Notes: generated by a model from the sequence alone, not told the origin. A stretch of 64,000 bases of DNA from Endomychus coccineus (GCA_958510875.1 OY294067.1:54634039-54698038); one strand, 5' to 3'. Numbered from the stretch's first letter, positions 1-11,512 are shown. Numbers and translations are program-made.

Positions 1-74
1 ATTGACTCCACGAGCCATCACTTAGAGTAGCCTTAAGTTCAAACGGAGAGACCATTTGACATGAATAAAGTAGA

Positions 75-860
75 GGGTCTAGTTTTGGGTTGGTACTTCA
101 ACATGCTTTTGTATTTTTCATAATAATATACTTGCTTTGATGAAGCAACAATAATAACTAATAACCGATCAGAGGTTATAGTTTATTACTTCAATATGCA
201 TTTTGATTTTCTCGATATCGTTTTCGTGACCGGTGATATGCAAGTTCAGAAGGTGTGGGCGTCACAGCTCGTCGGTGCACCAATAAATGGCTAAACGAAT
301 TAAAATGGACATCGAAATGAAACTAAATACATATCAAAAGCATCTTATTTTTGACAAGTTGACAGTTTTATTTTTTCTAAAGATATAACTTTTAGGAGTT
401 ATTGATGAAAAACTAATTTTTCTTGGTCACGCCCTATTATTTCAACTAACCCCATCATTGAATTTGGTAGTAATATCAACTAAAAACAATTACAAGTTAT
501 AGTTTTGGGTTAGTTCACCAATACGCAGTTTGGTTTTTTCGATATCTTGTTTCTAACGGAAAAGAAGAAGGTTTAAAGGTCCAAATTTAGATTATAAAAA
601 ATTATAATATATATCGAAATGAAACTCGATAGGTACCCACATATCAAAAGTATGGTATTTTGTAATAAACTTCAAACCATTCATTGGTTAGATTTTACTT
701 TGTCACTCTTTGTGATTGGTGCCACATAGAAAAATGAGAATAATTCGTTTTTAAGCTAGAACCAAATTCAATTTTGCCAGTATAAACTTTTTGGACAGCG
801 AAGAGTATTGTTTAAGTTTTAATATGCACTTTGTTTTGAGTTGAAAAGTAATGCATTTCA
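75..860. repeat. Diverged tandem array, period about 305-320 bp
   Basis: Similar blocks recur in direct orientation. The phrase around 173-225 (ggttatagtt, then aatatgcattttgatttt, then tcgatatc) returns in altered form at 494-550. The phrase cgaaatgaaact followed by acatatcaaaag occurs near 312 and again near 616. A third partial block lies at 803-850 and a partial one near 79-125. The copies are heavily mutated, so this looks like an old satellite fragment. No coding potential was seen. Confidence 0.45.
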
Positions 861-2464
861 TTTTAGAGCGACTTTTTCCCTCCCGTGCACGGTTGGTAGT
901 ATAACGAGCTTAAGGCTATGCGCGCGACTTCTATTTCACTTTTTTCAGCTTTCCAATGTGTTTTAAACTCATTTATCAGTGTAAATAGTTTATATGCTCT
1001 ACATATATTACAAATATTTTTTTAATTATATTTTCCTTGAATCATTAATCGTTCTTAGCGTTTTTTGCAATTTTAACACTTTTGACAAATGTAGGGCTAT
1101 TTCGGAGTGGTTATCAATGTTTTGACCCCCGATTTGTAATCAGCGACATCAAAAACACCCTATATAACATTTTGAAGTCAAATAAATCATTTGTTCATTT
1201 TGACCAATTATTGTTTGTTTAATAATAAATGGGGAGGGCTCCACCCATTTTTTGGGGTGGATTCTACATTGAACACCATACCAAATATTATGCAAAAGAA
1301 AATCAGCTGTAACTGGTAAATCAGAACTTGAGTACTTTTTTTACTGCACAATTTCGTTTATCGAGGAAACATGTAAAATGATAGAAACGTAAAACAAAAT
1401 AAAGCAGAATTTATATGATGTTTCATTCATCAACTGAAGAAAAGGCACTCATTAGTAATATCAGTGATCGTATTTAGCCCAAAGCTTCAACAAATCATCA
1501 TGCGTAGCTATTGGTATAAGTTATGTCTTCCATTTTTTTACAACGAATTAAAAGTGTCGACCATTCTCTCATATTTTGATTCAAATTCTAGCCTATGCAT
1601 GTGTATGAAGAAGTTTTGATATCAAACGATCAATCAGGCTTCTGTTTGGATACAGAAGTAGAAGACGCAGAACCTGGTCCCAGTCCAAAAACTTCTTCGC
1701 CAAGTAAATTTTTGGATAGCCAGCCTTTGCCTAAAAATGGGATCGTTTGCTATTTAGCTGCGTTCAGTGACCAGGATATTTATTGAATAACAAATCAATT
1801 CATATTGTAAAAGATGTGACTATTATAGTGCGAGTGAATTTTCAAAGTCTTCTCTAATATTTGGGAATAGATTGTGATAATAATAAAATGGATATCACAT
1901 TGTTATTTGCATCATTTCAAAGTTGCTTTTCTTCAGTGATTTGATAAGGCTTAGTTCAGTTTTGAATATCAGATGGAGTGTATTGTGTTCTTGTATATTG
2001 TACTGGAAGAATTTCTTTCATATCAGAAGAAAATCAATGCAGTTTGAGGAGTTGACAGTTCAGTTTTCGGGTGGTTAAAACTAGTATCTTTTGCAAATCA
2101 GGAAGTTGGTGTCAGATCGTTTTCGGGCAGAATGATGACACCCTGGATGTCAACCATACTCAATCATTTTAAGAAACACGTACAAAAAATTAGAGGTTGA
2201 AAATTATCTCAGTTCATAATAATAATTCAGTAATTTTTTTCGTAATAACTATGAACACCTGTAAATCGCAAATTGATTTTTCAGTTTGTAAGGCGGAAAT
2301 TTCATTGCTCTAACTATTAGCCGTGAAAAATAATACATCTTCTATTAAGACCCAGAAACTGCTCAAACTCAAACTACTTGAGGCATTGTTTTCTGGGATA
2401 ATTATGTCGAACCTGACAGATCCTCATCACGTAAATTTTGAATAGTGGACTTCCGAAAATCTTC
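861..2464. other. AT-rich stretch with no recognised gene
   Basis: I see no coherent coding region, RNA gene or paired terminal repeat here apart from the short frame at 1592-1786, listed separately. Confidence 0.5.
1592..1786 (+). CDS. Possible orphan coding exon (unrecognised)
   Basis: A 63-codon frame follows a good 3' splice site (tcaaattctag, ending at 1591) and starts with an ATG at 1595. The product is acidic and rich in Ser and Pro (…EDAEPGPSPKTSSPSK…), like linker regions found in both host proteins and transposase N-termini. There is no recognised domain and no partner exon nearby. It could be a transposon remnant or chance. Confidence 0.15.
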   Translation, partial: PMHVYEEVLISNDQSGFCLDTEVEDAEPGPSPKTSSPSKFLDSQPLPKNGIVCYLAAFSDQDIY

Positions 2465-2545
2465 AGAATTCTTGGCATCCGGATGAATTCCGCGACTCGA
2501 CTTCGACGTTTCGCCAACCATTACAGGTCGCTGCTTCACACAGTA
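2465..2545 (-). repeat. Penelope-type terminal motif, copy 1
   Basis: On the minus strand this reads TGAAG, a short stem with the core cctgtaatggttggc, then gaaacgtc, followed by the tail cggaattcatccgga and gccaagaattc. The same block order appears at 20404-20515 and 46361-46455, beside degenerate Penelope-like reverse transcriptases. Here no coding part remains, so this is a solo end. The TGAAG/GAAAC arrangement resembles a hammerhead ribozyme core. Confidence 0.5.
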
Positions 2546-3298
2546 GGAAATCGAGTGTGAAGCTCTGTAAACGAAACACACTTTAGAACTCTAGGCGATC
2601 TATAGGTATGTGTTCAGTTTTTTGACTGAATTTCAGCTAAATTTGTGAAGGTAATTTTGGTATCCAAGCGTGTAGAAATAATTCAATAGTATGTGAAACC
2701 AGTACCTACAAGGGCAAGCTGAAAAGTCTCTGAAAAAGTAGTTTTTTTGGTCAAAGCTTATTTTATTTCTCAACACAATCTCCTTGTAGTCCGATATATT
2801 CCGTTCAACGTTTTTCTAATTTTTCGAACTCTTCCAAATGATACCATTTCGGCAATCGTTCAAAATAAGCGTTTGTTTCAGCGATGACCTCATCGTTGGA
2901 GCCAAATCTTCTTTCGCCGAGCCAGTTTTTCAAGTTTGGAAATAGATAAAAATCACAGGCTACCAAATCTGAAGAATATGGTGGATGACGATGCAATTCG
3001 TAGCTCAATTCGTGCAATTTTGCCGTTGTGACTGTGAACCTGTGTGCCGGTGCATTGTCCCTGTGGAAGAGCACTTCTTTCTTTTTCGAATGCCATCGCT
3101 TTAGCTTCAAATCAGCGTTCAATCAATCCAACAGCTCTGCATAATATAAACCGGCGATCATTTTGCCCGTTTCAAGGTAATCGATATGGACGATTACGTG
3201 TGCATCACAAAAAAATGTCGCCATGACTTTGTTGGTCGATAGACCCACTTTGGCCTTTTTCGGCTTCGATTCGCCAAGACAAGACCACTGTTTCGGCG

Positions 3299-3452
3299 GT
3301 GACAAGACAACTCGTACCGCGACAGTTCGTAACCCCACAAATGGTAACGGACAATCCGTAACGCCGTCAACTCGTAACGGCGACACTTCGCAACAATGAC
3401 AATTCGTAACTACAACTATTCGTAAAGGTATAATTCGTAACGCCAAGATTAA
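3299..3452. repeat. Left inverted terminal repeat of the MULE
   Basis: This is a run of roughly 14-20-bp units built on cgtaac: ctcgtaccgcgacag, ttcgtaacccc, ctcgtaacggcgac, attcgtaactac and attcgtaacgcc. Read left to right it aligns with the reverse complement of 4560-4704. Confidence 0.7.
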
Positions 3453-3799
3453 ATTATTTTGTTTATTTTTGTTAACGTGGAAACCAATTTTTAATACAGT
3501 TGCAATTGAAATTACGTTCATCATTAACGGGCCAACATTAGAATAAACATTTTTAACTCATTTCATATTTTTTGGAAAAATAAAATTTGAAAATTCTGCC
3601 TTAAAATATATATAATCTACCTGTAACAGGAAACATATGGACATGAACAGTTATTAAACTTGTTACTGACACATCAAAATTGGTTAGCCAATGGAACTTT
3701 TCAAAGTTGAACCAGATTCATACTATCCACGTTCAACTTGATGTCCTTGTGTTTTTCCGTTACTGCCAAATCAGACTGAAGAAACATCGAAGATTGTTA

Positions 3800-4125
3800 T
3801 GTGATACCCGACCACCAACTTCAAATTCCGATTCTTGCCTACTTGATTTTGAAAAGGCAGGAATTAATGGTTTTCAAGCTGAATTTTCTGGAATTGAAAC
3901 AAAAGGATGTTTGTATGGAATCATCGTCAAAATGCAGCAGATGGTTTGGCCAGGACTACCAACAGCGTAGAAGGCTTTCACTATTCACTTCAATCTTTAT
4001 TTCAATGTGCCCATCCCACAATGTGGAAATTTCTTGATGGACTTTTCGCAGAAGGTTACTTTACAACACACATATTATTCGCAATAGGAAAGTGGTTAAA
4101 GAATGCCACAACGTTTGAAATATAA
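3800..4125 (+). pseudogene. MULE transposase fragment, deleted and frameshifted
   Basis: In one frame (about 3835-3915) the translation reads LLDFEKAGINGFQAEF then GIETKGC, matching the MULE core pattern DFE-A-NAF-FP-GC. From about 3907, in another frame, it reads WNHR…ARTTNSVEGFHYSLQS then CAHPTMWKFLDGL, matching the conserved TNNSVEGWH…HP-WKF-D tail of MULE transposases. The roughly 100 residues that normally lie between, including the third catalytic acid, are missing. Overlapping frames in this stretch are shadows. The identification rests on recalled family patterns. Confidence 0.65.
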
Positions 4126-4559
4126 ACAAATAAAGAGCGCATAGTTAGAGTCGTTCAAGATTATGATGTTGAACGGAGATTGACATTTCTAAGTAATATA
4201 ACGCACATGTTTTAATTTTCACATTAAGTAAATATGGATACTTTTAAAATTGTATGCCTGGTTATACTTTATCGATGTTAGAAATATAAATTGTATTAAT
4301 TGTTATAATAAATACATTATTATTGAAGTGGTTTTAATTTTTTTCATTATTATTCAGATTTAGTTGTACTACTTTAAAGTGATAATTCAGGATAAAAAAA
4401 AATAAAAAATGTAAATATTCTTTAGTTGTCATATTAACAAAAATATATGAAAAAGTGGTCTTGAAGAGAATACCACTATTTTTAGTGTAGGAAAGTATAC
4501 AAAGTATGCAACATGCATTTTTGTCTGAATTCAGTAATGCTAAACTTGCTAAAACAACT

Positions 4560-4704
4560 AATTGTTGGCGTTATGAAATACCGTTACGAAGATTGTGGTT
4601 ACGAACTGTCGATGTTACGAATTATCGCAGTTACGAATTATCGGCGTTATGAATTGTCCATTACCATTTGTGCGGTTGCGAACTGTCGCGTTACGATATG
4701 TCAT
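4560..4704. repeat. Right inverted terminal repeat of the MULE
   Basis: The reverse complement starts atgacatatcgtaacg, continues cgacagttcgcaacc and then acaaatggtaatgg, matching the left arm in the same order with scattered substitutions. The motif core gttacgaa is tandemly repeated across the arm. Confidence 0.7.
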
Positions 4705-5198
4705 GGATTCGTTTCGACAGTTCTTTGGCCTCTTGTGTATTGTGATGGATCCATGTTTCGTCCACGGTTACGAAACAGTGCAAAAAGTCCTTCATATTGC
4801 GCTTGAATATCGCCAAATACTTCTTTGAAGTTGTCACACGGTCGCACTTGTTGTCAACAAAGAGAAAATGCGGTACCTATCAGGCAGATAGCTTTTTCAC
4901 ATTCAAAAACTTATGCAAAATGTTCCGTATGTTTAACAAGCGATGCTTTGGCTTGCGTAATGTTTTAACCGCGCAAAAAAAAAATTAATCAAGACGCGCA
5001 ATTCACTTTTTCCCAAGTTTACAAAAATCTTCAAAGTTGCTTGCTTTCGTGGGTGTCCCAACAGATTTGAATGACTTATCAGTCTGAAAATTGTTATCCA
5101 TTCTAGTTGAAGATGGTACATCACAAATGTCACAGGATTTTCGATTGTGATGTCACCATCAGTCTTATTTCTTAAGGACTTTTCTCCTTGCCCTCGTA

Positions 5199-8100
5199 TA
5201 CATTCCATGGGGTAAAAATAAAGACTCTGTAATACACTCAAGAGTGTAGAAGTGAGTTGATAAACGGTAAATCTTACCTGATGCAGTGTGAAAAACCTTT
5301 TCAATATATGCAAGTGTGTAATATTTATTACGTTGATGGTGAATTATAGATTTGAGCTTGAAATTCACAAAAAACTACTGTAAAATTTTAGAATTGAGAG
5401 TAATAGAACTCTGAATATCATAATAAGGGGAAGTGCTGAAAAATGATCCAAATTATCTATAATTTTTGATGTTTTATCCGGAAAAGTACGTGATGACAAT
5501 GTGAAATAAGCGTTTTCATAAAATAATGAAATTGTTTCCACTCTCAAAAATTCTACTTTTCAACTAACAGTACGACGATGAGTCCAGGGTCAAGCAATTT
5601 GCACCAACATGTAGTTTCTTAATTCTGTAGGAAAATTATACCAAACTTTTCTTTGTTTTTATTGGAAACTAACCATATATTGCAAACAAGAGTAAAAAGT
5701 AGAAAATATAATGCACCAAATATGATGATTATTGCTTCATCATGATAAAAAAATGCCCCTACATTTTCTTGCATAACTTGGCAATGCCGCAAAGTATTTT
5801 AAAAAGTTGAGCGGAGTTGTAAAGCCATAAGAGAGTACAATACTTGAAAAATATACAGGATGTTACCGTGTTTTAGTTTAGTTTATGATATATATTTTTC
5901 AAGCTAGGTTTGGTAGTTGCTCGCACTAATGGGCCAACCGGTATATAAACTTTACAGATTATGGGGAAATCGAAATGTGAACATAGGAAACTACAATATC
6001 AATTAATATTCATTCATCATAAGAAGTAAATCGAGGCAAATTTAGTATCCTTTGTTAAGACACAAGACTACAGTCTGTAAAGGGTTATACTTTATAGACT
6101 GCAGAATGACATAAAATTTGCGTCTCCTTAAATATTCCTTTTATTCCAGTCAGGCACGAACCTAATCTAGCAGGAGTCAGTTTGGAACAGGTTTCCGTTA
6201 CATTCGAAAGATGTCAGTATACAATGTCTAACAATGTGGCTTAGTTCGCAAAACATTAGACTAAAAAAATCCTTATCTTATATTCAAATAAGTTTCCTTC
6301 TCAGTTTCTTGTGAATCTTGCTAGGTGTGGTGAGTACAAATGCGAATATAATTTTACACTTTGTAATTCAGTGATTTATTTGAGACAAAAACAATTATGA
6401 AGTTTCTTTTCTTCATTAATTTAATACCTAATAGAATTTAACAAGGAATGACTGTTCACATTAATACGCTCCTATAGTATGAAGAATAAATGCACTGAAT
6501 ATTTGTTTCATCAAGCCAATTTTTATCGATTCACGCTTGTGGAAAATCAGTGTTTCAGTATATTTTAGTAAATTAAAGTGTATTTTATCATAGAAAAATC
6601 ATATCGTATAGTTTGAATTATAATATTATCAGTTATTTAAAGGAATATTCTAATACTTCGGAAGTTGGAGAATAAAACTCAAAATTTACACAAGACTTTT
6701 AACATTTAATTTAAAAATGCTGACAAATTGTTTCACCACACTGTGGCATTTTCAAAGCAAGTATTATGAATTTGCACTACGTAAACGCCGAAACCATAGA
6801 TATACGAATATTCTAATACCTAAAAATGTATAATAGTGAACATGAAAAGAAATTTCGTCTATTAAAATAATTTTTCTCGCAATGTTAATCCTATAACGAA
6901 GTTTGGAATAATTCAAACTACGGTATTGTATATTTGGAAGTTTAATTGTTTAATGATTATCCAACAATTTTTTTAATTTTTAAAGTCACTTTTCCATTCT
7001 GATATAATAATGCACACATGATGAGTTTACATAATACCTTTGATAATGTCGGCATCGCAGTTGAAAAGTGCTTCAGATAAGTTACAATTTAAGTGAAAAA
7101 AGGGTGTTGGTATAAATTAAAATATATTGTATTACATTCCACAGTGGTACCTCATGCAGTATTGAATCATGATAGTTATATTCCACTAGGTATAACAGTA
7201 GGTGGAAATTTAGGCCACATTTAATTCTTACCAATGAACATTAGTAAACTCAATCGTAGAATTGACCTTCGAGGGGGCCGATAATATCTGAAGTTCATGG
7301 AAAAAATGATTGCATTTCAAATAAAAAAGTTATCTATATGTATAGCTGTTTATATGGAACCTCGATACAAGTGACATATGGAATTGAAATAAACAACCTC
7401 ACATCTTAATGTACTTATTTTTGTAGTCATTTCGGTATTACCTTAACCTACAATATTTGGGAAAATATCATTGATATTTGATTTGAATGAAAATATAGAA
7501 ATATACGAACAAGAAAGTTCAACTCCAGTGTTTTGATTGTGAAACATTTTTATTTTTCAATATTTTGATTTTCAATGTAAGTAGATAAGTATTACCTATC
7601 TTTCCAGGATAAAATTGTGCGAAATCATTCATGAAATTTTGATGGTCTTGTCAAATTATTTATTTCACGCTATAGCTGGAATGAATAAATGGATAACTAT
7701 ATAATTTAGGTCGGGCCAACGAATATATTTCTCGTCCATTCTTTTTTACTTTATGAACGTTATCGGAGTTGTGCCAGTATCTTTGTAATGTGAATTGCGA
7801 TCCGGTTTCTAACATGAAACTTTGATTCTCACATATTTAATAAGAGAAAAAATATATCTTTTGATACAAATCGCATTCATTCATCTCATCAAACCAAAAA
7901 AGGAGGTAAATTCGCCGTTGAGCAGCAATTCCCAGAATAATAATCCTTTTTACTTCTAATAGTTCGAAGAATTCTAGTGATTAGGTATTCATTTCCAATT
8001 GGTAACTTGGTAAATTTCATCCTTGCCCGGTATTCCGGTTTCACAAATTCACTCATCAAGATATAGAGTGCAAAGTCAAATAACACTGTAAACGTTGACG

Positions 8101-8554
8101 CTTTCATCATCATAATCTCATTAAGTGTTATGGAAACACTACTGATGATTATCAGTTAATAATAATTTAAATGATGTCTCCGGAAACTGAATCATTTTCA
8201 ATACACTTTCTTTAGTTGTTTGGTCATACTAATTCTACCCTTCGCTACGAAATCGGAAGAGTATATAACATTTACCCAAGCTATTTCTAAACTATTTGAA
8301 AAAAAGTCCTACAGCAAAAATTCTTAAACCATAGTATTTTTCATCCAATCTTGAGCAACTTTGAAAATACCCGTGTCTGTCTGTATGTCACGAAAGTTGT
8401 GTACACGATAATTCAGAAACGATAGGTCATATTCAAATTTTGTCAAATATCGTTTGCTATTCGATAATAAACCCTATTGTTTTCCAGGGAAATAGTGTAG
8501 TATACACCCGTTTCTGAAGGGTTGAAAATTAAAAAAGATCGTCTCCAAAGTATA
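5199..8554. other. Long AT-rich stretch without recognised genes
   Basis: The only features noted are an isolated terminal fragment near 5866 (tacaggatgttaccgtg, like the CAGGGTG ends of the 8555 and 56557 elements) and a hammerhead-like motif at 6730-6756. Open frames here are short and show no family patterns. Confidence 0.5.
6730..6756 (-). repeat. Hammerhead-like stem motif, CACTGTG family (degenerate)
   Basis: The minus strand reads ttgaaaatgccacagtgtgg then tgaaac. This is the same layout as the better copy at 11799-11824: a short stem closed by a CAGTG loop, followed by GAAAC. The 5' core has drifted from CTGAAGA. Confidence 0.3.
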
Positions 8555-9784
8555 CAGGGTGTCCCAGGTTTTAGTAACAGAACTTCTACAATAGATAGAA
8601 AATTTGATTTTGATAAAGATCCTATTAACATATATGCACAAACGCTTAATTTTTGAGGGTGTTGAATTTTATAGAAAATTTCTTAATTTTGTTTGTATCT
8701 CCAAAGGTAATCAAGACGTCTCAATGAAATTTGGTACCTTGGACGCGAAGATAGGTAACCACATTAGCACATAATTTAAGACCGGTATCACTTCCAGTGG
8801 TGTAGATATAGGTATTTACAAACAATAAATTGACCGGAAAAGTGTTATCACCCCGTGAAAGTTACCTTTTAGTAACACATTTTGATGGAGAATTTAAATC
8901 AAAACAAATAAGGTCTCCTGATATTTCTTTGTACCTAGCACCGTTTCACGACAAATTTGATCTGTGTGGTTAATTACCACCACTATGAAAATCGGATGAA
9001 AATTGGGAAAAGGTTTTCGCTAAAGTTAGAAGATCTATTGTAAGACATTGTGAACTATACATACGAGAAAATGGGAATCATTCTGAACAATTCCTTCAAA
9101 ATTAATATACAAAATTTAGAAAATGGTGTCTTGTTAACTCTTGTTCGTGGACTTACTATAAATTAAAGTACATTGTTGTAATTATCTGGTTTAAACATTT
9201 TTGGAAATAAAAATTTGTTATTCGGTCTTTCTTTGTAATGTATCGTTGTAGAGATTATGAAAGACAGCTTATCTTATTTTTGTCACCCAATGACGCACTT
9301 TAATTTAAGGTTCCTCTTTTTTCAATTGTCACCCGATTTTCATGGTGGTGGTAATTAATCACAAAAATTGAATTAACCGTGAAACGGTGCCAGGTATAAG
9401 AAAATATCTAGGGACCTTATTTGTTTAGATTTAAATTCTGCATCTAAGTTTGTTTCTGAAAAATAGTCTTTTCATGGTGATAATACTTTTCGGGTCTATT
9501 TATTGTTATCAAATACCTATATCTATGCCACTGGAAGTAATACCTATCTCAAATTATGTTCAAATGTGATAGCTTATCTATGCATCCATGGTACCAAATT
9601 TCATCCAGACATCTTGATTATCTTCGGAGCTACGAACAAAATTAAGAAATTTTTCATAAATTCAACACCACCCTGTATCTTAAAAATTAAGCGTCTGTGC
9701 ATATATGTTAATGGCAACTTTTTTCCCAAAATGAAATTATCTATCGAATGTTGAAGTTCTGCTACTAAAACCTGGAAGAACCTG
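8555..9784. mobile_element. Foldback element with arms of about 450 bp, CAGGGTGTCCC ends
   Basis: Sequence from 8555 (cagggtgtcccaggttttag) to about 9010 returns inverted at about 9335-9784. Matching landmarks include ataggtatttacaa against tcaaatacctat, and the block around gtgaaacggtg. The element is flanked by TATA on both sides (8551-8554 and 9785-9788), consistent with TA-targeting. The spacer of about 320 bp has no recognisable transposase, so this is non-autonomous. Its ends resemble the outer element at 56557-58196. Confidence 0.75.
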
Positions 9785-10303
9785 TATATTGAATCGATTC
9801 AAAACTTTCAGTTAATTTGAGTTAATTTAAAACAGCTTTCACCCAAATTTCAACAAACTTGTTCAACAATAAAAAAATAATTACGGAGTGAACTTTATAT
9901 AACGGCGTTGTGATCTAAATGCTAGGATGACTAAGTCTCACTCAGTAACAAGGGGCTCGATTCCTAGAAGCAAACATTTTATTCCTGTTTGTTAAGAACA
10001 TTATGAATTGAAATATCTCGGAAAATTGGAAGCATCAGATATTAACCTGTGAAGAATATATAATGCGATATAGGTCAAAGCCAAAAAGAAGTTTTTACAG
10101 CACAGCTTTTCTTCGATTGAAAATTCAGATATATCACATCAATACGAGTAATTTTCTCAACAATCTACTGAGCAATCAATCAGAAATTGAAACATTAGTC
10201 GGTTGGATAGATATTAAGGTATCATGAACTGGATTCAGATTCTGCTAAGAGGCTTTCTCTGGTGACTCGAACTTGCAGTTCTGTCTAATTATCTTTCCTT
10301 TAA
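9785..10303. other. Intergenic, AT-rich
   Basis: Nothing is recognised apart from the tRNA-Glu-like sequence at 9904-9976. Confidence 0.4.
9904..9976 (+). pseudogene. tRNA-Glu(CTC)-like pseudogene or SINE head
   Basis: The block tgatctaaatgctaggat followed by gtctcac and ggctcgattcc lines up with eukaryotic tRNA-Glu in order and spacing. There is a D-arm with box A, a 7-nt anticodon loop with T33, anticodon CTC and A37, and a good box B. The anticodon stem pairs at four of five positions. The acceptor stem (ggcgttg against aagcaaa) and the T stem barely pair, so it cannot be a working tRNA. It could be a dead gene copy or the head of a tRNA-derived SINE. Confidence 0.55.
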
Positions 10304-10615
10304 ATGAATGCAACATTTCCATTCTTCTTATTGTATGTTTATAAAAATAAACTATTGATGTTCGAATTTGCAAACAAGCCTAGAGATATTGATCGAGGTA
10401 ATCGTACTTTTATTTGTTTAGGAAACTCATGTTCTGATATTAAGATAAATGTATCGTGCTTTATACAACCTGCAAATCAGGACAACCTGCCTCTCTTAAT
10501 ATTCAATGCTGATGATTTTTTGATCGCTTATGTGTTTAATAACATAGACTATACTAGTTTCGATACTATCACACCACTTTCAAACGTCACAAACTTTTTG
10601 AAACAACAAAGCTGA
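10304..10615 (+). CDS. Unrecognised 103-codon open frame
   Basis: An ATG-started frame begins with a hydrophobic stretch (FPFFLLYVY) and continues with four cysteines. It ends two bases before a MITE (10618). I recognise no family. It could be a small secreted protein, a fragment of a larger spliced gene, or chance in AT-rich DNA. No TATA box or poly(A) signal stands out. Confidence 0.15.
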   Translation: MNATFPFFLLYVYKNKLLMFEFANKPRDIDRGNRTFICLGNSCSDIKINVSCFIQPANQDNLPLLIFNADDFLIAYVFNNIDYTSFDTITPLSNVTNFLKQQS

Positions 10616-10617
10616 TT

Positions 10618-11002
10618 TTGAAGATGGTGCACAAAACAATTAGAGTATCTAATAGTTTTTATGTAGGTCACACCGGTCATATGTTTCGAAACTAGACAAA
10701 CCAGCATTTTGGCCTCGTTTGAATTGATTAAGACGGGCTCACCTTTTGTTCTTCATTTGTTAGATAGAGGAGATAGTTGTTCACAGGAAATGGGATTAAA
10801 ATTGAACATTTTAAAATCAACAAAAATTTCCCGGGTGTCAGAAATCCCGATAATAAGATTCGTAGCGAACAGGTGGATGACTATAATAGCAACCTTATTA
10901 GTATCACACTCTAATCAAATTAGCATGATTTTTCCCATAAACCCGATTATCTAACTGGTTGAAAGTATTAGATACCCTAATTCTTTTGTGCCCTATCTTC
11001 AA
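10618..11002. mobile_element. MITE with inverted ends of about 40 bp
   Basis: The left end reads ttgaagatggtgcac, then aaaacaattag, then gtatctaata. The right end, reverse-complemented, reads ttgaagatagggcac, aaaagaattag, ggtatctaata. The arms match at most positions over about 40 bp. The interior has a frame at 10709-10954 without family features. The superfamily is not clear. Confidence 0.65.
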
Positions 11003-11231
11003 TATTAAATTTAGCTATACGAGTAGATATGTGATCTGTTATTCCAAATAGTTTCTACACTTTCAAAATGGTGCGTGGTACCGAAAATAGTGACGTCGTT
11101 GTGATTATATGCTTGACAAAAAAATGTAATAAATATTTCATTTCCTCATGAAGATCATCACCAAGTAATGAATACCATTACTGATTTTTTGGAAACGTAT
11201 TTTGTTCACTGATTTGTTGTTTATTTTCTAG

Positions 11232-11512
11232 GGTATGCAGGATGGGGATTCCCATGGTTACATTATTCCTTTTATTTTCAATATGTTACGATGAAGTTAT
11301 TGGGCACGGTGAACACCATCGTTCATCCATAATGAGTGTCAGCCATCAAAAAATGAGCCATGGTGATCTCTCTCATATAAACAAACACGATGCATGCTTA
11401 TGTGTACTGCCAGTCCAATGTCCAGCACATGTTCGAATGAAAATTGTTACTACTTGCAGATCCGTTAAAGGAAGAAATGGAATTTGCTGCAAAAGTGGAC
11501 AGAATCACACAG
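11232..11512 (+). CDS. Peroxidase exon 1: signal peptide, His-rich and CLIP-like N-terminus
   Basis: The exon follows ttttctag (ending 11231) and ends at caca|g before gtaatc. ATG 11242 is preferred because it opens directly into a hydrophobic leader ([11 protein letters not shown]). Residues 22-49 contain eight histidines. Cysteines at 52, 54, 60, 72, 82 and 83 follow a CLIP-like pattern ending in CC, as seen in some insect peroxidases and proteases. The short upstream ATG at 11235 is out of frame. Confidence 0.8.

Larger units (their letters stand above)
3299..4704 (+). mobile_element. Mutator-like element (MULE) with tandem-repeat inverted ends, nested in mariner
   Basis: About 145-155 bp at each end are inverted copies of each other (left 3299-3452, right 4560-4704). 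Each arm is itself an array of a short motif with the core ttcgtaac or attcgtaac. The interior carries MULE transposase fragments on the + strand. The element sits inside a mariner transposase between codons that would otherwise be nearly adjacent, and gtttcg occurs at both junctions as a possible part of the target duplication. I infer an internally deleted, non-autonomous MULE. Confidence 0.7.
2805..5020 (-). pseudogene. mariner transposase, split and disabled
   Basis: On the minus strand the N-terminal part near 5016-4933 (ELRVLINFFFARLKHY) resembles the start of mariner transposases. The block VTVDETWIHH lies near 4765-4725 and carries the first catalytic Asp. After the MULE insertion the frame resumes with GESKPKKAKVGLS, then HRDNAPAH (second Asp) and SSDLVACDFYLF (third Asp of a D,D34D triad). 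All three acidic residues survive. An in-frame stop lies at 3123-3125, and the insertion separates the first Asp from the others. The protein is not functional as it stands. Confidence 0.85.
2709..5196 (-). mobile_element. mariner element, interrupted by a MULE
   Basis: The ends are inverted repeats of the form C(A/G)AGGGCAAG followed by GAAAAGTC at 2709 and 5196. Each is flanked by a TA dinucleotide (2707-2708 and 5197-5198), the target duplication typical of Tc1/mariner elements. The transposase reads on the minus strand. Removing the roughly 1.4-kb insertion at 3299-4704 leaves about 1.1 kb, slightly short for a mariner, so it has also lost internal sequence. A second end of the same family lies at about 62561. 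Confidence 0.85.

Noticed and set aside
4513..4828. Overlapping Cys/Arg-rich frames (97 and 77 codons)
   Set aside because: They are translations of the MULE terminal repeat array and antisense mariner.
9904..9976. Functional tRNA gene
   Set aside because: The acceptor and T stems do not pair, so it is listed as a pseudogene.
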